From Flavobacteriaceae bacterium (GTDB lineage Bacteria; Bacteroidota; Bacteroidia; Flavobacteriales; Flavobacteriaceae): a DNA stretch of 64,000 bases. The stretch is taken from contig JAQWIL010000005.1 of the NCBI GenBank assembly GCA_029248885.1, forward strand, positions 62,001-126,000, given 5' to 3'. Made by a program: the position numbers and the translations under genes. The notes beneath the pieces are model-generated. The model was given only the letters and a program-made list of their open reading frames with translations, did no database searches and was not told where the DNA came from. Numbering within the stretch: the stretch's first letter is position 1; the number at the start of each line of letters is the position of its first letter. Shown here one piece after another: positions 29,682 through 38,457 of the stretch.

Positions 29682-30380
29682 ATGAAACACACAATTGCCA
29701 AGTTATTTTTAATCATTCTTTTAGCGAGTTGTTCCGCTCCAAAAAAGGACATGCAAGTCACAGTGGAAGTCAAAGACCTTAAAAAAGGTACACTCTACCT
29801 CGAACGCATCCAAGACAGTGCTTTGATTGTAGTCGACTCAATATTTCTAGGCCATGAAGAAGCTGTTGTCTTACAAGCCGATCTGGATCACCCAGAGTTG
29901 TTTTACATTCTTCTGGATCGAAATCAAACAGATGATGCTGATAATCGAATTCCCTTTTTCGGGCAAGCTGGAGAGATTTCAATCCAAACCACTTTGGATA
30001 ATTATGTGACAAAAGCTCAAGTCTCTGGCTCACCAACGCAAGAAATCTACAATGCTTATCTTCGAGTTATCCGCCAATTTAACAACGAGGAACTCGATCT
30101 CCTTGCTGCTTATCTTCAAGCTCAAATCAGTCAAAATGCCGATAGTCTGGCCTTAGTCGAACAGCAATCTGCCAATCTATCCAAAAGAAAAATTCTGTTT
30201 ACTGTCAACTTTGCAGTCAATAATGCCAACAGCGTTGTTGCGCCTTATTTGGCTTTGTCCGATCTCTCAACCGTTTCGAAAAGTTTACTGGACACCATTG
30301 CAACTTCCATGTCCGGCGATGTCGCAAATTCTCGCTATGGAACGTTGTTGACGGAGTATCTATCGGAACTCGAGAATTGA
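29682..30380 (+). CDS. DUF4369 domain lipoprotein
   Basis: A 232-residue lipoprotein. A short signal with lipobox LLASC places the lipidated cysteine at residue 17. The following region (VTVEVKDLKKGTLYLERIQDSALIVVDSI ... GQAGEISIQTTLDNYVTKAQVSGSPTQ) matches the DUF4369 pattern, a beta-rich domain often fused to thioredoxin-like domains in Bacteroidetes. Here the thioredoxin part is absent and the C-terminal half is helical (about 120-230). Function is unknown; it is probably at the periplasmic side of a membrane. It follows the alkB-like gene by 28 bases and is convergent with manA. Confidence 0.8.
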   Translation: MKHTIAKLFLIILLASCSAPKKDMQVTVEVKDLKKGTLYLERIQDSALIVVDSIFLGHEEAVVLQADLDHPELFYILLDRNQTDDADNRIPFFGQAGEISIQTTLDNYVTKAQVSGSPTQEIYNAYLRVIRQFNNEELDLLAAYLQAQISQNADSLALVEQQSANLSKRKILFTVNFAVNNANSVVAPYLALSDLSTVSKSLLDTIATSMSGDVANSRYGTLLTEYLSELEN

Positions 30381-30392
30381 GTTGACACCCCT

Positions 30393-31358
30393 TTAGATGG
30401 TAACCATCAGTACTTCGGAATGATTCGCCTGTATGGTGAATTCTGTCAAGCAAGCCGGTAGTAATACGGTTGACCCGAAAGGCAGCTGGTAGGTGTTTCT
30501 ATCCACGGAAATTTCAGTATCGCCATGTACCGCCATCAAAACAACAAAAGAATCCAATTGGGCGGTTTGGATACTCATTTCTCCACGAACCGCAATAATC
30601 TCCGTTGTAAAATAGGGTGATTCAACCATAAGATTCCTTTTATTGGGTTCTGCTGTATATACGACCTTATGATCGTCGCGTTTTGCAAAATCGATAGCGT
30701 CAAGTGCCAGTTCGGTATGTAATTCTCTTGTATTGCCATCTTGGCCTGTTCGATTCCAATCAAAAATCCGATAGGTAACATCAGAAGTTTGTTGAATTTC
30801 GGCGAGTAAAATCCCAGCTCCAATCGCATGTACGGTTCCGGTTCGAATAAAAAACGTGTCTCCTCTTTTTACGCTTTCATAATGAAGTAGGTCTTCGATC
30901 TGACCGTTTTGAAGGTATTGTTGATATTCGTTTTGATCGGTGTCTTTGGAAAAACCCGCAATGAGTTGAGATCCAGGGTCAGCGTCCATAATGTACCACA
31001 TTTCATTTTTTCCAAAAGAGTTATGACGCTCTTTCGCCAAATGATCGTGGGGGTGTAACTGTACTGACAAGTCCTTTTGGGCATCAATATATTTAATTAG
31101 AACTGGAAAATCATTGCCAAAACGTTCATAAACAGACTTTCCCACCAGGTCGGCTTTGTAAATCTCAATAAGTTCATTGATTTTTTTCCCTTGTAGAGGA
31201 CCATCTGATACGACCGATTCATCACCAGAGACCGCAGACAATTCCCAGCTTTCTCCAATTTCATTCCCATGAAAGGGTTTATTGAGAAAATCCATCAACT
31301 TCCGCCCACCCCAAAGTCTTTCTTTGGAGATTGGCTTAAAAAACAGTGGATACAACAT
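30393..31358 (-). CDS. manA: type I phosphomannose isomerase (mannose-6-phosphate isomerase)
   Basis: Interconverts fructose-6-phosphate and mannose-6-phosphate for GDP-mannose and glycan synthesis. This is the short Firmicutes/Bacteroidetes type of 321 residues, a cupin. Zinc ligands are visible in SVQLHPHDHLAKERHNSFGKNEMWYI (His-x-His and Glu) and in the later FIRTGTVHAIG. The N-terminus LYPLFFKPISKERLWGGRKL is typical. It is the last gene of the idi-queD-manA run, two bases after queD. Confidence 0.93.
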   Translation of the reverse strand: MLYPLFFKPISKERLWGGRKLMDFLNKPFHGNEIGESWELSAVSGDESVVSDGPLQGKKINELIEIYKADLVGKSVYERFGNDFPVLIKYIDAQKDLSVQLHPHDHLAKERHNSFGKNEMWYIMDADPGSQLIAGFSKDTDQNEYQQYLQNGQIEDLLHYESVKRGDTFFIRTGTVHAIGAGILLAEIQQTSDVTYRIFDWNRTGQDGNTRELHTELALDAIDFAKRDDHKVVYTAEPNKRNLMVESPYFTTEIIAVRGEMSIQTAQLDSFVVLMAVHGDTEISVDRNTYQLPFGSTVLLPACLTEFTIQANHSEVLMVTI

Positions 31359-31360
31359 CC

Positions 31361-31768
31361 CTAACCTTTATAGTGAACATAATTTCTTGGCGTCTCAAAA
31401 AGTGTGACTTCCAATTGCTGATCAGCGGAAATATGAGGACGTAGCTTGTTCCAAATCACAACAGCAATATTTTCTGCAGTGGGGTTCAAGTTTGCAAACT
31501 CTGGCACTTGCTCGTTGAGGTTTTTATGATCAAAAGCATCCTCAACCTCGGCTTTAATTAGGTCTTTCAAAACTTTCATATCCATCACATAGCCCGTTGA
31601 TGAATCAATTTCGCCAGTGATATGCACAATCAACTCATAATTGTGCCCATGATAAAGTGGGTTATTACATTTGCCAAAAATCTCTTCATTTTTTTCGTCT
31701 GCCCAATCGGGTCGATACAGGCGGTGTGCAGCGTTGAAATGCGCCTTGCGGCTTACAGTTACAGTCAT
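31361..31768 (-). CDS. queD: 6-carboxytetrahydropterin synthase QueD-like protein
   Basis: Makes 6-carboxytetrahydropterin from dihydroneopterin triphosphate for queuosine or other 7-deazaguanine products. The 135-residue T-fold protein has zinc ligands H15 (FNAAHRL) and H40, H42 (YHGHNYELIV), catalytic C34 (GKCNN), and the late His/Glu region (HKNLNEQ). VTLFETPRNY near the end is a family signature. Its ATG overlaps the idi stop by one base (TAATG), so the genes are coupled. Pyruvoyl-tetrahydropterin synthase activity is a less likely alternative. Confidence 0.9.
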   Translation of the reverse strand: MTVTVSRKAHFNAAHRLYRPDWADEKNEEIFGKCNNPLYHGHNYELIVHITGEIDSSTGYVMDMKVLKDLIKAEVEDAFDHKNLNEQVPEFANLNPTAENIAVVIWNKLRPHISADQQLEVTLFETPRNYVHYKG

Positions 31769-32286
31769 TAATCTGGTTTTAAATCTTTATAAAACTTATC
31801 AAAGATAATGACAAACCAAACAGTATAGCGATCTGGGTTTTGGTCAATGTCGTTTTTTACCTCCTCTAGGGGCATCCATTTCCAAGACGAAACCTCATCT
31901 GGATTGACTACAGGGTCGTTCTCGTAATGGCCCAAAAGAACATGGTCGAATTCGTGTTCGGTGAGCCCATTGTCGAATGGCGCTTTATAAATAAATGAAG
32001 TCACCTCTGTTAATTCGGTGGAAAACCCCATTTCTTCTTGTAATCGTCTCTTTCCTGCTTGTATATTTGTCTCCCCATCGCGCTGATGACTGCAACAGGT
32101 GTTTGTCCATAGCCCTGGGGAATGGTACTTGTGTTTGGCACGTTGCTGAAGCATCAATTCTCCTTTTGCGTTAAGGATAAATACAGAAAATGCACGGTGA
32201 AGAAGCGCTTTTTGATGTGCCTCTAACTTTGGCATCAACCCAATGGGACTGTCTTGCTCATCTACCAGTATCACTTGTTCTTCCAT
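31768..32286 (-). CDS. idi: isopentenyl-diphosphate delta-isomerase (type 1)
   Basis: Interconverts IPP and DMAPP. It is a Nudix-fold enzyme. The start MEEQVILVDEQDSPIGLMPKLEAH matches family starts, so the longer frame up to 32331 was cut. The catalytic cysteine lies in WTNTCCSHQRDGE and the metal-binding Nudix-like segment in AGKRRLQEEMGF. WKWMPLEEVKNDI closes the domain. It is the first gene of idi-queD-manA and divergent from the metalloprotease gene. Confidence 0.95.
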   Translation of the reverse strand: MEEQVILVDEQDSPIGLMPKLEAHQKALLHRAFSVFILNAKGELMLQQRAKHKYHSPGLWTNTCCSHQRDGETNIQAGKRRLQEEMGFSTELTEVTSFIYKAPFDNGLTEHEFDHVLLGHYENDPVVNPDEVSSWKWMPLEEVKNDIDQNPDRYTVWFVIIFDKFYKDLKPD

Positions 32287-32348
32287 ATGCGTCATAAAGG
32301 TACGTAAAACTAGAATTGGAAAGGACCTCAATTTCTTTCATTTTTACT

Positions 32349-32356
32349 TATCTTTG
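32349..32356 (+). promoter_or_regulatory. -7 element of the metalloprotease gene
   Basis: TATCTTTG matches TAnnTTTG and lies 21 bases before the ATG at 32378. No TTTG or TTG was found at the right upstream distance, so only the -7 half is supported. Confidence 0.4.
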
Positions 32357-32377
32357 CTAACCTCAAATCTATCAGTC

Positions 32378-34255
32378 ATGAAAATCACTCATTCCATTGT
32401 CCTACTACTGATTACTTGTTTTTCTTTTTCGCAACACCATCTTCTTGATGAAATCTCTCTGACTGAAAAAGCTCAGCTTGCCGAGGTAATTGTGGAAGGG
32501 CAAGTCATTGACAAAAAATCATACTGGGACAAAGACCGTAAAAACATCTACACGGTTCATACCGTTTCGGTTAGCACTGCTTATAAAGGAGGTTCCAATC
32601 CGTATCTATATGTTGTGTCTCTTGGCGGCACAGTTGGGCTGGAGGCCTTGATTGTTAAGCCCTCCTTAGATATCAGTATGAACTCGGCAGGTGTTTTTTT
32701 GACAAAAGCCACAGCCCTTTCCTTAGTGGGTTTTGATTCGACAAAAAAGTTATATCAGACCATTGGGGCAAGTCAAGGGTTTTATAAATACGATATCATC
32801 AACACGCGAGCGACCAATCCCTTTCAAAGCATAAAGCCAACTACCCTAGATGAACGATTGAAAAGCATTTTAAAAACTGCTCCAAAGCAACTTAAAGCGA
32901 TCGATTATTTTGATGTCGATGCAGAAAAAGGGGTTCTTATTCAAAACATTGCCGCCGAGCTCACTACGATACATGATGTTAATCCTCTGGAAGTAGTCGC
33001 TGGAAATGAGTCGACACTGACCATTACAGGGCTTGGCTTTGGAGACACTTCTGGCTCGGTTTATTTTAAAAATGCAAATATTGGTGGTAGTGGCTATTTT
33101 GAAGCCCTACAAACCCAAATCGTCAGTTGGACAGATACTGAAATTGTTGTTGAGGTACCTGGAAACGCTGGCACTGGTGTCGTTATAGTTCAAGTAGGCG
33201 AATCAACCACTTACGTTCAAGCTCCCAGCATTACAGTAACCCATGCATTCCTTACACTCCAACATACCGATACAAGTTTTCAGGTTCGAAATGGAGAGCG
33301 AGCAGAGTATCCAATTCATCATATCGGCGGGTTTCACCCGCTGATCGTGGATCCTTTAGGCAATTTTTCTGAAAATGCTTATGTTTTTACATACAACGAA
33401 GACTTTATAGACAATACACCCGCAGTCCTTTCTTTTGAGGATGGATTTGATGAAATCGTTTGTAATTCTGGAATCCGATTTGAAATCAATGACCAAACGA
33501 CGACTCCAAATACACAAGAACAGGAGAGCCTCAATGTCATTGCCTTTGACTCGATCTCAGAAGGCACTTTGGGTCATACAATAGGACGATTCGCAGGGGC
33601 TTACATAGATTGTAACGTCATTGAAAAAGTTGATGAACCCAATGATACAATCTGTGCAGATATATTTTGGGTTTTTTCTGAAATTGATTTTGTATTTAAC
33701 AATCAAATCTCTTGGGACTTTGATTTGGATGGGAATACAGCGTTGACTGAATATGATTTTAACGCTGTCGCTCGGCATGAAATCGGTCATGCTGCAGGAC
33801 TCGGACACGTGATTAATGAAGATGAAATAATGCACTATAGATCTGGTAAAGGGTCCCTTGCGTATTTGTTGTCCGATCCCATTTATAGCCCCGTGACCGA
33901 TAAAATTAACACCGATATCGAAGCCGTAATGAAAAATATAAATCTTGGAATCCTAGCTCCTGATTTTTCAGAATGCTACACATTCTTGGATATTAATACT
34001 TATAATCCATCGCTTCCCTTGGTCGAAATCTACCCCAACCCAACGGTGGATTATCTGTATATTTCAATGCAACAACCCATCCAAACGTTCGATATGTTTA
34101 CAGTAAATGGAGAGAAAGTCACAGGCGCCATCGAAACCAAAGAGCTAAACTCTTCAGATTGGAGATTGAATCTATCTTCCTTATCCTCAGGAATATACTT
34201 CCTCATTTTACAAGTTGATGATAAAACCTACACACAACGGATCGTAAAAAACTAA
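32378..34255 (+). CDS. secreted zinc metalloprotease with IPT/TIG domain and T9SS sorting domain
   Basis: A 625-residue secreted protein. The signal peptide MKITHSIVLLLITCFSFSQ fixes the start at 32378; the open frame itself begins earlier. Residues about 201-287 form an IPT/TIG immunoglobulin-like domain (ITGLGFGDTSGSVYF). The zinc site HEIGHAAGLGH (467-477) is of the metzincin type, followed by a plausible Met-turn (DEIMHYRS near 482-489). The end (549-625) is a type A T9SS sorting domain starting EIYPNPTVDYLYIS and closing SSGIYFLILQVDDKTYTQRIVKN. It is expected on or outside the cell surface; the substrate is unknown. It is followed at 63 bases by prfC, which has its own -7 element. Confidence 0.88.
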   Translation: MKITHSIVLLLITCFSFSQHHLLDEISLTEKAQLAEVIVEGQVIDKKSYWDKDRKNIYTVHTVSVSTAYKGGSNPYLYVVSLGGTVGLEALIVKPSLDISMNSAGVFLTKATALSLVGFDSTKKLYQTIGASQGFYKYDIINTRATNPFQSIKPTTLDERLKSILKTAPKQLKAIDYFDVDAEKGVLIQNIAAELTTIHDVNPLEVVAGNESTLTITGLGFGDTSGSVYFKNANIGGSGYFEALQTQIVSWTDTEIVVEVPGNAGTGVVIVQVGESTTYVQAPSITVTHAFLTLQHTDTSFQVRNGERAEYPIHHIGGFHPLIVDPLGNFSENAYVFTYNEDFIDNTPAVLSFEDGFDEIVCNSGIRFEINDQTTTPNTQEQESLNVIAFDSISEGTLGHTIGRFAGAYIDCNVIEKVDEPNDTICADIFWVFSEIDFVFNNQISWDFDLDGNTALTEYDFNAVARHEIGHAAGLGHVINEDEIMHYRSGKGSLAYLLSDPIYSPVTDKINTDIEAVMKNINLGILAPDFSECYTFLDINTYNPSLPLVEIYPNPTVDYLYISMQQPIQTFDMFTVNGEKVTGAIETKELNSSDWRLNLSSLSSGIYFLILQVDDKTYTQRIVKN

Positions 34256-34305
34256 GTGCGGCTAAACTCTAGCAAAAAATCACTTCTGATTCGTAAGATT
34301 CGTGG

Positions 34306-34313
34306 TATTTTTG
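34306..34313 (+). promoter_or_regulatory. prfC: -7 element of prfC
   Basis: TATTTTTG matches TAnnTTTG, only five bases before the prfC ATG at 34319. The upstream -33 is poor (TTCTG around 34284-34288). If used, the mRNA would be leaderless or nearly so. Confidence 0.4.
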
Positions 34314-34318
34314 CCATC

Positions 34319-35905
34319 ATGAATTTTGAAGCAGAAATTGCACGTCGTCGAACTTTTGGGATTATCTCTCACCCAGATGCTGGGAAAACAACACTGACTG
34401 AAAAACTCCTCCTTTTTGGTGGAGCGATCCAAGAAGCAGGTGCTGTCAAATCCAATAAGATTAAAAAAACGGCAACAAGCGACTTTATGGAGATCGAACG
34501 GCAACGTGGTATTTCTGTGGCGACCTCTGTATTGGCATTTCATTACAAAGACAAAAAAATCAATATCCTAGATACCCCTGGCCACAAGGATTTTGCGGAG
34601 GATACATTTCGTACGCTCACAGCTGTTGACAGTGTCATAGTCGTTATTGATGTAGCCAAAGGGGTGGAAGAGCAGACGGAAAAACTCGTTGAAGTGTGTC
34701 GGATGCGAAACATTCCGATCCTCGTGTTTATCAATAAACTCGATCGTGAGGGAAAAGATGCTTTTGATCTGTTGGACGAGGTCGAGCAAAAACTCGGCTT
34801 TCAGGTGGTTCCCTTGAGTTTTCCCATTGGGATGGGTTATGACTTTCAAGGAATTTACAATTTGTGGGAAAAGCGCTTACGTTTGTTTAACGAGGGCAAC
34901 AAAACCCAAATTTCAGAAAGTATCGATTTTGACAACATCAATGATCCGAGTTTGTCCGATCATATCGGCGAAAAGGCAGCCAGTCAGTTGAGAGAAGACA
35001 TTGAGTTGGTCACGGAAGTGTACCCACACTTTGATCCAAAGGCTTATTTGAATGGGGATCAGCAACCTGTTTTCTTTGGTTCTGCCTTAAATAACTTTGG
35101 CGTGCAAGAGCTTTTGGATGCCTTTATCGAAATTGCACCTCCTCCATTGGCCAAAAACAGCGAGGAAAGATTGGTCAAGCCGGATGAGAAAGATTTTAGC
35201 GGATTTGTTTTTAAAATCCATGCCAATATGGATCCCAAGCACAGAGACCGTTTGGCTTTTATTAAAATTGTTTCGGGTAAGTTTATGCGAAACACACCCT
35301 ACCTTCACGTTCGTCATAACAAAAAAGTAAAGTTTAGTAGTCCAAATGCTTTTTTTGCTGATCGAAAAGAAGTAGTTGCTACATCTTATCCGGGAGATAT
35401 TGTCGGGCTTCACGATACAGGAAACTTCAAAATCGGAGATACACTAACCACTGGTGAGAGCTTGCACTTTAAGGGGATTCCGAGTTTTTCACCCGAACAC
35501 TTTAGATACATCAACAATGCCGATCCGATGAAAGCTAAACAACTCGCAAAAGGCATCGATCAATTAATGGATGAGGGGGTCGCTCAACTCTTTACCCTCG
35601 ACCTCAATGGCCGTAAAGTGATTGGAACCGTCGGGGCACTTCAGTTTGAGGTCATTCAATATCGACTTGAGCATGAATATGGCGCAAAATGTAGTTATGA
35701 AAATCTAAATGTACATAAAGCTTGTTGGATAGAAACTGCCGAAATATCTCACCCTGAATACATTGATTTTATTAGAGTCAAAGCCAAGTTTTTGGCGAAA
35801 GACAAACAGGGGCAACAAGTATTTTTAGCTGACTCTGCTTTTTCTCTTCAAATGACAAAAGAAAAGTACCCTGCTATACAATTTCACGCCACATCAGAAT
35901 TCTAA
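34319..35905 (+). CDS. prfC: peptide chain release factor 3
   Basis: A GTPase that removes RF1 and RF2 from the ribosome after termination. The start MNFEAEIARRRTFGIISHPDAGKTTLTEKLL holds the P-loop; the frame's earlier ATG-less extension is discarded. G2-G5 motifs are visible: RQRGISVATSVLAF, DTPGHKDFAEDTFRTL, NKLDREGKD, and a later SALNNFG. Domains II and III follow, with the family's VGALQFEVIQYRLEHEY. At 528 residues it has full length. It sits between two T9SS cargo genes but is itself a housekeeping gene. Confidence 0.96.
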   Translation: MNFEAEIARRRTFGIISHPDAGKTTLTEKLLLFGGAIQEAGAVKSNKIKKTATSDFMEIERQRGISVATSVLAFHYKDKKINILDTPGHKDFAEDTFRTLTAVDSVIVVIDVAKGVEEQTEKLVEVCRMRNIPILVFINKLDREGKDAFDLLDEVEQKLGFQVVPLSFPIGMGYDFQGIYNLWEKRLRLFNEGNKTQISESIDFDNINDPSLSDHIGEKAASQLREDIELVTEVYPHFDPKAYLNGDQQPVFFGSALNNFGVQELLDAFIEIAPPPLAKNSEERLVKPDEKDFSGFVFKIHANMDPKHRDRLAFIKIVSGKFMRNTPYLHVRHNKKVKFSSPNAFFADRKEVVATSYPGDIVGLHDTGNFKIGDTLTTGESLHFKGIPSFSPEHFRYINNADPMKAKQLAKGIDQLMDEGVAQLFTLDLNGRKVIGTVGALQFEVIQYRLEHEYGAKCSYENLNVHKACWIETAEISHPEYIDFIRVKAKFLAKDKQGQQVFLADSAFSLQMTKEKYPAIQFHATSEF

Positions 35906-35952
35906 TTTTTTTATTATTTTTTTTTGCTTAACCATTACCCCCCAAATTTTAA

Positions 35953-37692
35953 ATGGAGAATCTACTATCCTATTCCTATATATCGAATGTTAAAAGAGTT
36001 ATCACTCTTTTATTACTGACAACATACTCAATCGTACACTCGCAAACCGCATTTCAGCTTCCCTATAATGAAAGCTTTGAATCAGGAATAGGAGATTTCA
36101 CGCAAGATACTACTGACGAGTTTGACTGGACTAGATGGTCTAATGCTACCCCATCAAATGGGACCGGCCCTTCGGCTGCGGCAGATGGCACCTTCTACCT
36201 CTTCATAGAGGGAAGTGGCAACTCTAATAAAACTGCAAATTTGTTATTGGAAAACATTTCCTTTGACAATACAATCACGACTGCTCATATTCAGTTTCAG
36301 TATCACATGAGAGGAGAGGACATTGGAAGTTTGAAACTACAAGTTCAGAACGCAGACAGCACATGGAAAGACCTGTGGAGTGAGAATGGAGAACAAGGAA
36401 ATATTTGGCTTAATAAGGGAGTAGATATATCAAACTACATTGGAAACAATCCTTTTTCTTTGCGATTTTCTGGAACGACAGGGGGAGGTGCGTTCTCAGA
36501 TATTGCAATTGATAATGTTGCCATTATTGAAGGAACAGATGCTACTCCACCTATTATTACATTAGTTGGCGATGCTCACATAAGTTTAGAGATTGGTGGC
36601 ACTTATGTTGAAGAAGGAGCAACCGCTATTGACAATTTTGATGGAGATATCACAAACCTTATTGTTATTGCAGGAGATGTGGTTGACACTCAAACTTCAG
36701 GAACATACACTGTAACCTATAATGTCACTGATTCAGCTGGAAACAGTGCTCTGGAAGTTGAGCGTGTTGTTGAGATAAACCCTGACACCCAACCCCCTGT
36801 TATAACTTTACTTGGATTAGAATATGTTTCCCAATTTAGTGAACCAATTGAAAGTGGTTTCTCTAAAACACTAGGCGGTTTGTTAGTACCTATAAACCCA
36901 CCAGAATCCTCAAATACTACAAATCAACATATAACAGGTTTTAGAGACTTCGTATTACCGCGCATAATACCTTGTTCTGGTTTAGTCACATACTCAGAAG
37001 CAATAGAACTCATGAATTCAATTGGAGCTCGATTACCCACTCTCAAAGAACTACAAGCCAACGTGACAGAAGGAACTGGTTGTGGATATGATTCAAAATT
37101 AATTTGGACACAAAGCCTAGGTGAAAATGAAGGTGAAAGATGGGTGGATTATGGTAGCTTTAGCAATTCTTCCCCTGAATCTAGAAGAGAGACGTCTACA
37201 GCTTACGTGAGTTATGTGTTTGACAATTCTCCATTGACTCCCTTGCCCTTTGAACTTCTCTTGGGCGATACATACATAGACCCAGGATTCACAGCAGAGG
37301 ATAATGTTGATGGAGATATCACTAGCCTTGTTGTTACTGGAGGTGATCCCATTGACTCGTCTATTGAAAACTCATATATTATAACCTATAATGTTAGGGA
37401 TACTGCAGGTAATCATGCCACAGAAGCCACCAGGAAAGTACAGATTGTATCTACGCTAAGTATTCGTGATGATCATATTTCTATAACTCAAATGCTATAC
37501 CCAAATCCGGCACTTGAATGGATTAAAATTGAAAAATTATTAACCCCAAATGAGTACACTATCTACAACTCTCTTGGTAAGGTAATAGGGAACGGAAAAA
37601 CGGAAAAAAATATTTATGTGGGCAACTTGATAAAAGGAATGTATTTTTTGAAACTTAAAAATGGGAATACTTTTCAATTCATAAAAAAATAA
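35953..37692 (+). CDS. T9SS-secreted adhesin-like protein: MAM-like, two DUF5011 Ig-like domains, lectin-like insert
   Basis: A 579-residue secreted protein. A signal peptide ending near residue 30 (TTYSIVHSQ) is followed by a MAM/concanavalin-like domain (about 31-192: YNESFESGIGDFTQ, SDIAIDNVAI). A complete DUF5011 Ig-like domain comes next (197-275: YVEEGATAIDNFDGDITN). A second DUF5011 opens at 279-290 (PPVITLLGLE) but resumes only at about 429-498 (LGDTYIDPGFTAEDNVDGDITS). The roughly 138 residues between (TYSEAIELMNSIGARLPTLKEL, IWTQSLGENEGERWVDYG, STAYVSYVFD) look like a C-type-lectin-like domain inserted in it. A type A sorting domain (LYPNPALEWIKI) ends the protein. It is the first gene of the accessory run to 40415. 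Confidence 0.82.
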   Translation: MENLLSYSYISNVKRVITLLLLTTYSIVHSQTAFQLPYNESFESGIGDFTQDTTDEFDWTRWSNATPSNGTGPSAAADGTFYLFIEGSGNSNKTANLLLENISFDNTITTAHIQFQYHMRGEDIGSLKLQVQNADSTWKDLWSENGEQGNIWLNKGVDISNYIGNNPFSLRFSGTTGGGAFSDIAIDNVAIIEGTDATPPIITLVGDAHISLEIGGTYVEEGATAIDNFDGDITNLIVIAGDVVDTQTSGTYTVTYNVTDSAGNSALEVERVVEINPDTQPPVITLLGLEYVSQFSEPIESGFSKTLGGLLVPINPPESSNTTNQHITGFRDFVLPRIIPCSGLVTYSEAIELMNSIGARLPTLKELQANVTEGTGCGYDSKLIWTQSLGENEGERWVDYGSFSNSSPESRRETSTAYVSYVFDNSPLTPLPFELLLGDTYIDPGFTAEDNVDGDITSLVVTGGDPIDSSIENSYIITYNVRDTAGNHATEATRKVQIVSTLSIRDDHISITQMLYPNPALEWIKIEKLLTPNEYTIYNSLGKVIGNGKTEKNIYVGNLIKGMYFLKLKNGNTFQFIKK

Positions 37693-37831
37693 TTAGCAGG
37701 TCATTTTCACGAAAAACAAACACTATGATTTCTCAAAAACATTTTCGAAATATTACCAGAAAGTTTTTAAGGTGTGTTTGGCATGATTTATGAGAAATTA
37801 ATAATTAGTTAACCTACTAAACACCTATTTC

Positions 37832-38422
37832 ATGGACACTCAACCCCAATTCAAACTTATAAATACGAGATTTCAAATTGCATTCTTTTTTTCTTTTTTT
37901 TATTTCCTTTTTGCATCATGTGTGAGTGATAATATTGTAACCGAGCAGCCAAATAATGATACGCCACCCAGCGAAGAGCAGACTGACAATCTACCACCTG
38001 ACAACCCTGCTCCAACGTTTACACTCCAAACATCCGACGGACAAAATATCAATCTAAGCGATTACCAAGGTAAAGTCGTCACTCTTTTTTTCTTTGGATA
38101 CGGTTGTCCTCCTTGTAAAGCAGTAGCACCTAGTATTCAAGAGCAGCTTGCCACCCCTTATGAATCAAACGATGACTATGCTATTTTAGGACTCGATGTG
38201 TGGGACGGTAATTCAGCGGGTGTTGATGCTTTTAAATCTGCTACTGAAGTTCGTTTTCCATTGTTACTCGAAGCAAGTTCTATTGCACGTGATTATGAAA
38301 CCACCTACGACAGGCTAGTGGTTGTTGATAAGGACGGAGGAATTGTCTTTTTGGGTACACAGAACGCTATGGGTGATCTTGAATCCGTAAAAAATCTAGT
38401 GATCTCGTTGCTAGGCAGTTAA
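37832..38422 (+). CDS. redoxin/TlpA-like thioredoxin-fold lipoprotein
   Basis: A 196-residue lipoprotein with lipobox LFASC (lipidated C30), then an acidic, proline-rich linker (about 35-63). A thioredoxin-fold domain of the AhpC/TSA-redoxin type follows: PAPTFTLQTSDGQNINLSDYQGKVVTLFFFGYGCPPCKAV. The active site is C-P-P-C. DRLVVVDKDGGIVF near the end is the conserved cis-proline-side strand, although the usual cis-Pro before V is replaced (DRLVVVD). It is probably anchored at the periplasmic face of a membrane and carries out thiol-disulfide exchange. It stands 139 bases after the T9SS adhesin gene and 35 before a TlpA-like gene. Confidence 0.85.
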   Translation: MDTQPQFKLINTRFQIAFFFSFFYFLFASCVSDNIVTEQPNNDTPPSEEQTDNLPPDNPAPTFTLQTSDGQNINLSDYQGKVVTLFFFGYGCPPCKAVAPSIQEQLATPYESNDDYAILGLDVWDGNSAGVDAFKSATEVRFPLLLEASSIARDYETTYDRLVVVDKDGGIVFLGTQNAMGDLESVKNLVISLLGS

Positions 38423-38457
38423 TAATCGACTAGTCGCATTCATTAATAAAAGACACC

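Noticed and set aside
32243-32377. N-terminal extension of the metalloprotease frame
   Set aside because: It overlaps the start of idi on the other strand and precedes a clear signal peptide at 32378; a -7 element lies between.
37725-37793. 22-codon open frame (MISQKHFRN...) before the redoxin lipoprotein
   Set aside because: No ribosome or promoter signal, no recognisable motif, and short frames of this size arise by chance.
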